Positions 6,584 through 12,556 of a stretch of DNA of 13,677 nucleotides are shown here, piece after piece. This stretch comes from Chryseobacterium sp. (lineage in GTDB: Bacteria > Bacteroidota > Bacteroidia > Flavobacteriales > Weeksellaceae): positions 1 to 13,677 of the forward strand of contig JAGNPP010000037.1 in NCBI GenBank assembly GCA_017989575.1, read 5' to 3'. A model generated the notes under the pieces. The model was not told the DNA's origin, did no database searches, and saw only the letters and a program-made list of their open reading frames with translations. Made by a program: the position numbers and the translations under genes. How positions within the stretch are numbered: position 1 is the stretch's first letter; every line of letters starts with the position of its first letter.

Positions 6584-8074
6584 TTGAAAGCTAAAAACAA
6601 CAATAGCTTGGATATTAGCATCCGATCTAGTAATATGCTCAATAAAGGTGGAGCCTCTCTAGACAGTGCTGAAATTGAAACCAATTTTGTAGTAGAGGCA
6701 AACTATGGAGACAAAACATTCTATGTTTTCCCTGTAAAAGTACATGACTCTAATGATACCGATATCTACAATGCAGAGGTACGATTGGAAAACGGAATAG
6801 TAAAAGACGCCAATATCGTTGCATACTACCCCACTGAGGAATGGTTGCAAAATCGGAATTACAGTTTGTTCTCTGGCACTGTTACTTCTTATGATTTTAG
6901 CGGGAATGAATTGGAAAGCATGGATTACATTGCTGGAAAAAGTGATTATCCCAATGAACCAGACAATCCACCAGGCGGACCTAGTACAGGTCCTGGATCA
7001 GGAGACAATCCACCTCCCGGAGATCCCGGGTATCCACCAAACTGGCCACCAACAACAGGAGATAATGGAGGAAGTGGGGATGACGGAGATGAAGATGATT
7101 GTGATAAAAATACTTGGATACCTTCCCATTCTTATATAGACGGTGATGGCACAAGGGTTTACATGTGGATAAATGGATGTGGAGAAACCAAAAAAGGTGC
7201 TTTTTTTGGTCTAGGAGGTAAGCTTTCTACCAACTGCTTTGATGGTTCTGGTGTGATCATAGAAACGCCTGCTATAAACTACTTGTCCAATCTTACGGGT
7301 TTATTAAGTAATTTGAACGTGAATCTTTCCAGTTCTGAGACGCAGTTTTTGAACTCTAATAGAACTCTTACTAGAAGCTTGTTGAGCTATTTGAGCAGTA
7401 ATAATAATCTGCAAGGGGCTCAATTTGTGCAATGGGCTGTTGTTTTTTTTGTGCAGAATCCTAATACTTCTTTGGCGCAGTTTGAGAATTGGTTTATTAC
7501 AAATACGCCTAACGGATTTTTGCAACAAATTATTTTGGAAAACCCTGCAACTGTTTTAAATTACGAGTCTTTGAACTCTCCCTATTTTAAAATGAGAAGA
7601 TTGGATCAAATCAAATATCCTAAATTTACACAAATGGTAAAAGGATTGAAGGCTTATGTGCAGAGTAATCCAGTTATCTTAAATAAATTAATTGAGATAT
7701 CTGGAATGACTCAAAGTCAAATTCTTGATAAATTAACATTTGGACAAGGTCCTCAGATTGAATTAGTTCCAGGATTATTAGTGTATGGTCAGCCTGCCTT
7801 TGGTGCATTTGACCACTCAAATCCGAATATATTAATGGTGAATGAAAATTTTGCGATGGGCTTACAGCAAACTACAAACTCAGTAACTGAGCAAGCAACT
7901 TCTTTTTTATTAGCAGTAACTATTCTTCACGAATTTGTACATTATGGCAACTACTTAACTGGCTATGATACTAATGGACAAGAAACTGGAAATCTATTTG
8001 AAAATGAAGTTTTTGGCATTAAGATTAATAAAGTGACAGCCCACCAATATATTGTTAGATTTTTAAATAAATAA
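6584..8074 (+). CDS. Polymorphic-toxin-like protein with C-terminal zincin metallopeptidase domain (5' end disrupted)
   Basis: A 496-codon open frame, the body of a modular protein whose lipoprotein signal is broken upstream. Residues 1-120 form a beta-rich region (FVVEANYGDKTFYVFPVKVHD). Residues about 121-178 are a low-complexity Pro/Gly linker ending in an acidic stretch (GDDGDEDDCDK). Residues about 179-270 are a conserved-looking pre-toxin segment ending with LTRSLLSYLSSNNNLQGA (262-279), which is repeated in the orphan cassette downstream. The C-terminal domain carries HEFVH (H449, E450, H453) and, about 20 residues on, FENEVFG (E473/E475), a zincin metallopeptidase pattern like that of metallopeptidase toxins. 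This order of anchor, linker, junction and enzyme tip, followed 1 bp later by a small lipoprotein gene, fits a toxin with its immunity gene. The TTG at 6584 is only the first permissive codon after the TAG; no start is convincing (first ATG 6635). Confidence 0.72.
   Translation: MKAKNNNSLDISIRSSNMLNKGGASLDSAEIETNFVVEANYGDKTFYVFPVKVHDSNDTDIYNAEVRLENGIVKDANIVAYYPTEEWLQNRNYSLFSGTVTSYDFSGNELESMDYIAGKSDYPNEPDNPPGGPSTGPGSGDNPPPGDPGYPPNWPPTTGDNGGSGDDGDEDDCDKNTWIPSHSYIDGDGTRVYMWINGCGETKKGAFFGLGGKLSTNCFDGSGVIIETPAINYLSNLTGLLSNLNVNLSSSETQFLNSNRTLTRSLLSYLSSNNNLQGAQFVQWAVVFFVQNPNTSLAQFENWFITNTPNGFLQQIILENPATVLNYESLNSPYFKMRRLDQIKYPKFTQMVKGLKAYVQSNPVILNKLIEISGMTQSQILDKLTFGQGPQIELVPGLLVYGQPAFGAFDHSNPNILMVNENFAMGLQQTTNSVTEQATSFLLAVTILHEFVHYGNYLTGYDTNGQETGNLFENEVFGIKINKVTAHQYIVRFLNK
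7367..7420 (+). repeat. Junction block, copy 1 (inside full-length toxin)
   Basis: Eighteen codons reading LTRSLLSYLSSNNNLQGA mark the boundary between the shared N-terminal part and the metallopeptidase tip. Copy 2 lies at 8549-8602. Confidence 0.8.
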
Positions 8075-8075
8075 T

Positions 8076-8564
8076 ATGAAATACTTATTACTGATATTTT
8101 TTTGTTTTTCTTGTTCAAAAACTCCGGATTATCAAAAAATGGTAAATAAGACTACAAATTTTGTAAGATATAATGAACGGATAGCAAAAATGAATATCCT
8201 GAGAGAGAAAGCAAATCAAAACATACAAAATGGAAAACATCATCAATTTTTAACCGAAAAGGAATTACTTGATCAAAAGGAAATTTTTTGTGAGCTCCAT
8301 ATACATAATGGAAAAAAGAAGGGATTAACATCTATTGTAATAAGTTTTTGTTCAGGAAATAACTATACATACTATTTCAGTGGTACAGATAACTTAGATT
8401 CTATGAATGTTATTCAAACCAAGAGAGAACCTAATAGATTGGACTCTCTTTGTAATGAAAAATTTATAAAAAACCAAACAAAACCATCCAACAAAACAAG
8501 CAAAGAAATGGTACCTCCACCTCCTATTAATAATCATAAGAAAAATCACTTACCAGAAGTTTGA
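8076..8564 (+). CDS. Small putative lipoprotein, candidate immunity protein 1
   Basis: A 162-residue protein starting 1 bp after the metallopeptidase toxin stop, so translation is probably coupled. The N-terminus MKYLLLIFFCFSC is a short hydrophobic signal with a candidate lipid-anchored cysteine at C13, followed by SKTPDY. The body has three further cysteines (IFCELHIH, SFCSGNN, SLCNEKF) and a tail rich in Pro/Asn/Lys. I recognise no family. Its position immediately after a toxin tip and its periplasm-facing lipoprotein nature suggest that it protects the producer from the metallopeptidase; this is inference. The last codons (LPEV and stop) lie within the junction block of the next cassette, read in another frame, so the native C-terminus may have been replaced when the cassette arrived. 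Confidence 0.68.
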   Translation: MKYLLLIFFCFSCSKTPDYQKMVNKTTNFVRYNERIAKMNILREKANQNIQNGKHHQFLTEKELLDQKEIFCELHIHNGKKKGLTSIVISFCSGNNYTYYFSGTDNLDSMNVIQTKREPNRLDSLCNEKFIKNQTKPSNKTSKEMVPPPPINNHKKNHLPEV

Positions 8565-8602
8565 TTAGCTACTTAAGTAGCAATAATAATTTGCAAGGGG
8601 CA
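8549..8602 (+). repeat. Junction block, copy 2 (start of orphan tip)
   Basis: Codons reading LTRSLISYLSSNNNLQGA match copy 1 at 17 of 18 residues, while the DNA differs mostly at synonymous third positions. This indicates a diverged homologous module rather than a recent duplication. After it the sequences part except for a shared WA (QFVQWAVVFF versus STVSWAIQYL). Confidence 0.8.
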
Positions 8603-9046
8603 TCGACTGTTTCGTGGGCTATACAGTATTTGAATATGCCACAAAATATTGAAAAAGCCTCCTATTACAACCAGAATCCTGCTGATCAGCAGTATATTCT
8701 TTTTGATGATGTTAATCTGTATGATGCAGACAATACTGCCACCAATTATGATATTGCAAATGTAACTTTTGATTTCCTTAAAGCTAAAAAATTAGGAACC
8801 ATTGACCAACTGTTAGACAATCAAAATTTGCCAAGTTGGAATCAAATTAAGCAAAATATTAAAAACAATGTAAAAAATAAGATTCCCGAAGCAGTAAGGA
8901 TGGGTAAGATGCTATATTACGTCTTTAATAAAATACTGGCAACCAATAACAATCTTAATAAGTTAAACCAAAATTATATAGATCCATTGAGAGATTACAT
9001 AAGAACCGAAGGTGATATCAACTTTGATGTGCACACGATGAAGTAG
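8561..9046 (+). pseudogene. Orphan toxin tip, first part (no N-terminal region, ends at in-frame TAG)
   Basis: This frame starts with the junction block (open from 8549; TTG at 8561 is the first permissive start) and continues for about 160 codons into a domain unrelated to the metallopeptidase. It has helical stretches (ATNYDIANVTFDFLKAKKLG; a lysine/asparagine-rich helix near IKQNIKNNVKNKIPEAVRMGKMLYYVFNKI). It ends at TAG (9044-9046) after FDVHTMK. The same frame then continues open for another 189 codons, so the native product was probably one polypeptide and the TAG is a nonsense change or a recoded codon. There is no signal peptide and no promoter-like sequence just upstream; it has the look of a silent cassette that could replace the tip of the full-length gene by recombination. 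The toxic activity is not recognised. Confidence 0.65.
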
Positions 9047-9118
9047 AAAGATGTAGTTGCCTGTTGGCTATTTGAACTTGGAGATTATCCTATCAACAAC
9101 TCGACAGGTTTAGGAAAT

Positions 9119-9613
9119 ATGCCAACTTTAGGTTTTGCAGGCGCAGACTATGTAATCAAAGGCATCCCAAACCAGCTAAACCAAATGAGATACCTCTCTA
9201 CCCATAAAACTTTGAGTAATGGGAGTTTTAGTAATGGATCTGTCATGAAATTAAAAAATGATGCTATTAATCAAATAAAATTTCAAAATAATTTATCACC
9301 TTTAAATGGGGAATGGGTTTTTAATTTTGATGCTGGTGTAGACACCATTAAAAATCTTGATGGTCTACAGTTTACACTGGGCTCTTATCAAACTACTGTC
9401 CATATTACACCTATGGGGAATAACCAATACAAGTTAACCTTCATTGTAAAAAATAAAACGGGTTGGACATCTGGAACAAGAGGTCTTAATGATAATGACG
9501 GCAATCCTAATAATGACAGTGCACTTAATGACAAAGACAGGGGAACAGGCATCCACCTCGGCGGAACAATTGGAGAAACTTTTGGATGGTACGAAATTGT
9601 AACAGTTCATTAA
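9119..9613 (+). pseudogene. Orphan toxin tip, C-terminal part (in frame after TAG at 9044)
   Basis: This is the continuation of the orphan tip; the frame is open from 9047 (KDVVACWLFELGDYPINN) and the first ATG is at 9119. The segment is 164 residues from the ATG. It contains GFAGADYVIKGIPNQL, a beta-rich stretch (GEWVFNFDAGVDTIKNLDGLQFTLG) and an Asn/Asp/Gly-rich loop (RGLNDNDGNPNNDSALNDKD) that could bind calcium, before ending GTIGETFGWYEIVTVH. I recognise no family or catalytic motif. It is followed after 8 bp by a small lipoprotein gene, as the first toxin tip is. It could be expressed separately from 9119, but the absence of a signal peptide and the continuous frame upstream argue that it is the C-terminal half of a broken tip. 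Confidence 0.65.
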
Positions 9614-9621
9614 AATAATTT

Positions 9622-10125
9622 ATGAAAAAAATATTTTTAATCAGTTCATTAATCACAACTCTTCTGAGTTGTGATTTTGGACCTAAAGGTGCTTTAAATG
9701 AAGAATTTGAGGAATATGACCGAAGAAAGGAACTACCATTTAGTAACTTGATAGGTAAATATGAATTAGATGATGATTCTAAAAAAAGATATAGCATAAA
9801 TGATACAACTCACCTAATAATAAATATTGAGAAAGACACATCTTTTATAGTCCAAAATATGGTTAACTATAAAGACCGAAAAATATTATATGGCAATTAT
9901 AAGTATAAAGCAGGATATATAAATAATTATAAAGACAAACACCCAAGCCTTTTTTTCAGCTTATTTAAACAAGACTTCAATGGGGGGGGGACAATAAATT
10001 TCTATTATCGTAAAAAAGATAGTGTAATAGCCTTATACATATATACTCCAGTTGTGGAAGCAACTAAAGAAAATAATATGAAATATATTGAAGGAGATTA
10101 TCTAAGATATATAAAAGTAAAATAA
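9622..10125 (+). CDS. Small lipoprotein, candidate immunity protein 2
   Basis: A 167-residue protein with a clear lipoprotein signal: MKKIFLISSLITTLLSC, lipobox LLSC with C17 as the lipidated residue. The mature part is acidic at first (LNEEFEEYDRRKE) and then beta-rich (IGKYELDDDS, THLIINIEKDTSFIV, ILYGNYKYKAGY), a pattern resembling a small beta-barrel or lipocalin-like fold; this is only a guess. It starts 8 bp after the orphan tip and is the presumed immunity partner for it. A run of nine G's (9982-9990) encodes Gly121-Gly123. Such a tract is prone to slippage, and loss or gain of one G would truncate the protein. In this sequence the frame is intact. Confidence 0.72.
   Translation: MKKIFLISSLITTLLSCDFGPKGALNEEFEEYDRRKELPFSNLIGKYELDDDSKKRYSINDTTHLIINIEKDTSFIVQNMVNYKDRKILYGNYKYKAGYINNYKDKHPSLFFSLFKQDFNGGGTINFYYRKKDSVIALYIYTPVVEATKENNMKYIEGDYLRYIKVK
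9982..9990 (+). repeat. Homopolymer G9 tract inside candidate immunity gene
   Basis: Nine consecutive G's in an otherwise very AT-rich gene, encoding GGG in frame. Tracts of this length are typical slipped-strand mispairing sites. Confidence 0.85.
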
Positions 10126-10167
10126 AAAATGCAATATCAGAAGAAACCATATCTTATTCAGCAGATT

Positions 10168-11052
10168 ATGAAGAAACTTTTATTCATTTGTTTTATAGTT
10201 CTCAATTATTTTGTGTTTGCTCAGAATCCAAGTTTTGCTGATACTAAAATCGATTCTATTGTGTATGTATCAAGTGACAAAACAAAAATTCCGTATGCAC
10301 AAGTATTTTTTGAAGGTAAAAACTATTACAAAAACACAGATAAAAAAGGAAGACTGAAGCTGAAAAAAGATGAGAAAATCACTAAAATCACCGCAATTGG
10401 CTATGAAGATTTTATCTCGGATAGCAGTACTCACAACGAATATGCATTAAAAGCTAAAACGCGTCCCGAAAAAACAAGTTTAACACCTAAAAACAAAGTC
10501 CAGATTGCTGTAGGAAAGTTGGATAGAAATCATAAAAGTTATACCAATGGCTATATAGGCGGATACCATGAGAATGTATATTTGTCTTATAAGGATTCAT
10601 ATCCAGCAAATGCATTTATAAAAAGTATTGCATTCTTATCATCAATTCCTGAAGGGAATGGTAGCAAACCAATATTTCTTAAACTATACAAAAATGAAAA
10701 TGGCAAGCGCGGTAAAATTATAGATTCAGCAGAATTTTTGGTAAGTTGTAAACCTGGAAAATCCTATAACAAGATAGACCTATCCAAAAGTAAAGTATTA
10801 TTTCCCAAGGAAGGTTTGTTTATTGGTTTTGAATGGATTAATATTCCTGCTAATTTCGGTATGTTCCAAACAAAAATATCTAAAGATGATAAGAAAATCA
10901 ATAGAAAAGTATCTTTTCTTGAGCCAGGAATCGGACACGAGATAGTGGAAAGAGATACCCAGAAGTCTTTAAATTCTGATATAAGTAAAGACAAAAAAAT
11001 AATAAATGACGAATACTACAAAATTGCGCTTGAAGTAATTATATCCGACTAA
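10168..11052 (+). CDS. Secreted protein with carboxypeptidase-regulatory-like domain
   Basis: The preferred start is ATG 10168, which yields a 294-residue protein with the signal peptide MKKLLFICFIVLNYFVFAQ; an in-frame ATG at 10129 would place 13 polar residues before it. Residues about 24-90 (mature N-terminus) look like a carboxypeptidase-regulatory-like beta-sandwich: SIVYVSSDKTKIPYAQVFFEG, then a TDKKGRLKL turn and KITAIGYEDF. The C-terminal part (about 105-294) is beta-rich with KSIAFLSSIPEGNGSKPIFLKLYK and EGLFIGFEWINIP and may be a second sandwich domain. No catalytic motif is visible. It lies 42 bp after the second immunity candidate on the same strand. Whether it belongs to the toxin locus is unclear. 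It converges on the next gene with only 9 bp between stop codons and no terminator hairpin. Confidence 0.65.
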   Translation: MKKLLFICFIVLNYFVFAQNPSFADTKIDSIVYVSSDKTKIPYAQVFFEGKNYYKNTDKKGRLKLKKDEKITKITAIGYEDFISDSSTHNEYALKAKTRPEKTSLTPKNKVQIAVGKLDRNHKSYTNGYIGGYHENVYLSYKDSYPANAFIKSIAFLSSIPEGNGSKPIFLKLYKNENGKRGKIIDSAEFLVSCKPGKSYNKIDLSKSKVLFPKEGLFIGFEWINIPANFGMFQTKISKDDKKINRKVSFLEPGIGHEIVERDTQKSLNSDISKDKKIINDEYYKIALEVIISD

Positions 11053-11061
11053 AAGTTGACA

Positions 11062-11361
11062 TTACAATTCCTCCAAAGGATTCCAAAACAACTTTTTAAA
11101 ATCTTTGATCTTCCAGTTGTCCTGAACTACAACATTTTCTTTTTCTAATCGCTCTTTAAATGTTGCAACAGACAACTTCCCAGAACTGCTGATGACTCTA
11201 TGCGCAGGAACATCTGCCGGACAACCGCCCATTGCATTGCCAACGTGGCGGGAATGATTGGGGTAGCCAACGGCTTTTGCGATTGCGCCATAAGTTGAAA
11301 CCCGTCCTTTGGGAATCAATCTCGTGACTTCATAAACTTGCTGTTTGAAAAGGTCGTTCAT
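11062..11361 (-). CDS. Alkyltransferase-like protein (cysteine-less MGMT family)
   Basis: A 99-residue protein of the O6-alkylguanine-DNA alkyltransferase fold without the N-terminal domain. The helix-turn-helix and arginine-finger region is present (IPKGRVSTYGAIAKAVG and NHSRHVGNAMGG). The active-site motif, PCHRV in true alkyltransferases, reads PAHRV here: the acceptor cysteine is alanine. This is the mark of alkyltransferase-like (ATL) proteins, which bind O6-alkylguanine, flip it out and hand the lesion to nucleotide excision repair without removing the alkyl group themselves. The length (about 100 residues) also fits ATL. The gene is intact and starts 43 bp after the DUF5686 gene on the same strand. 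The alternative, a disabled alkyltransferase, is less likely because the rest of the fold is well kept. Confidence 0.88.
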   Translation of the reverse strand: MNDLFKQQVYEVTRLIPKGRVSTYGAIAKAVGYPNHSRHVGNAMGGCPADVPAHRVISSSGKLSVATFKERLEKENVVVQDNWKIKDFKKLFWNPLEEL

Positions 11362-11404
11362 GTTTTATTATGAATATAATTTTCTCAAAAAATAGAGATG
11401 ATTA

Positions 11405-12556
11405 TTAAAACTCAAGGAATTTGAACTTGAGCTGGAAACCAAAATTATCCTTAAAATCATTGGTAGAATAATGGCCAACTCTGTAAAACAAACCTAAGTT
11501 GAGTCTGGAGCTCAAGAAATTAATATACTCCAACCCTACTTCTTGGTACAGATGGTCTAGCGGAGAAAAGCCTTCGAACTGGTGATATTCTGGATTTTTC
11601 ATATTTCCGATGACACCTCTGTAGATCACATCAAAGCTAGAGGTGTTTTTTCCTAAGCTTTTAAAATACCAAGGAATACGGTGCGAGATATAGTATCCGG
11701 CGAACTTATCATTAAAATATTTCCCAGCCGTCATTGTCGCAAATCCCAAATAACTTGTAAAAGTAAAGTTGGATAATAGACTGTTTTCTTGGTTGGTGCT
11801 GAGTCCTCCCATCTCAAAAAGATGCCAGATGGGCGCTTTCCCAAAATACAATCCTCCATACGCTCGGGTGCTTGTAACTCCCAATCTGGTGCGAAATTGA
11901 TGCGTGTAGAGAACATCTATCCTGCTGTAATCGAACTCGCCGCCGAGACTTTTGTAGCCTTGTTCATAATTAAGATAAACTTCAGGAAACTTTTGATCGA
12001 AGGTATATTTGCCATAAGGCGTCATAATATTTTTACTGTTTGGAGAGAACTTAATGGTTGCAGTGGAACTGAAATTTTCAAATTTTCCCGTGCGTCCCAT
12101 AAATGTATAATCAAAAGCGGTTTCCTCATTTTGTTTAGTCGCAGAAACATCCAACGTCAAGGCATTGCTTAGGTCGATCTGATAACCGAATCTGAATCCT
12201 TCGAACTGGAAATATTTATCATTCTGAATATTGCTTCCATTATTATTGATCTGCATCTTGGCATTCCAAAGATTTTGACTGAATCTTCCAGACGCCATCA
12301 CATCATTGAAATATTCTAGTCGAAAGAATGAATTTCTTTCCAAAGTGGTCTTCACATCCACGCCTGCTCCGTATTTAAAACCTCGATCTTTGAATCCGTA
12401 AGCCAAATAAACATCTGGCGAAATGTATTTATTAAATTTCTCATTCAGCTTGAAACTGGCGCCCAAACGGAAACCTTCGTATCGGTTGTACTTGGTCTGC
12501 AACGGGCTGATGTCCACCATTCCAACAGTAAAATTAGCTCTTAGCAAAGCTGTCAA
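11405..12556 (-). CDS. DUF5686-type outer-membrane protein, C-terminal part after frameshift
   Basis: A 383-codon frame encoding the beta-barrel part of a DUF5686-family protein: alternating aromatic and polar strands (RYEGFRLGASFKLN, DVYLAYGFKDRGFKYGAGVDV, GRTGKFENFSSTATIKFSP, LNLGLFYRVGHYS) and a terminal phenylalanine (KFKFLEF), as in barrels assembled by the BAM complex. It has no signal peptide. Its apparent start (MTALLRANF) is internal: the preceding frame, past the stop of the upstream half, reads KYTLDRKVKVLTALLRAN, which joins naturally to the upstream protein. It is therefore the second half of one gene split at 12584-12591. Members of the family usually have a carboxypeptidase-regulatory-like domain, a middle domain and a barrel; their function is not known. 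Confidence 0.78.
   Translation of the reverse strand: MTALLRANFTVGMVDISPLQTKYNRYEGFRLGASFKLNEKFNKYISPDVYLAYGFKDRGFKYGAGVDVKTTLERNSFFRLEYFNDVMASGRFSQNLWNAKMQINNNGSNIQNDKYFQFEGFRFGYQIDLSNALTLDVSATKQNEETAFDYTFMGRTGKFENFSSTATIKFSPNSKNIMTPYGKYTFDQKFPEVYLNYEQGYKSLGGEFDYSRIDVLYTHQFRTRLGVTSTRAYGGLYFGKAPIWHLFEMGGLSTNQENSLLSNFTFTSYLGFATMTAGKYFNDKFAGYYISHRIPWYFKSLGKNTSSFDVIYRGVIGNMKNPEYHQFEGFSPLDHLYQEVGLEYINFLSSRLNLGLFYRVGHYSTNDFKDNFGFQLKFKFLEF

Noticed and set aside
6430..11052. Insertion sequence or transposon borne cassette
   Set aside because: No transposase, integrase or terminal inverted repeats were found at the edges; recombination at the junction block explains the layout.
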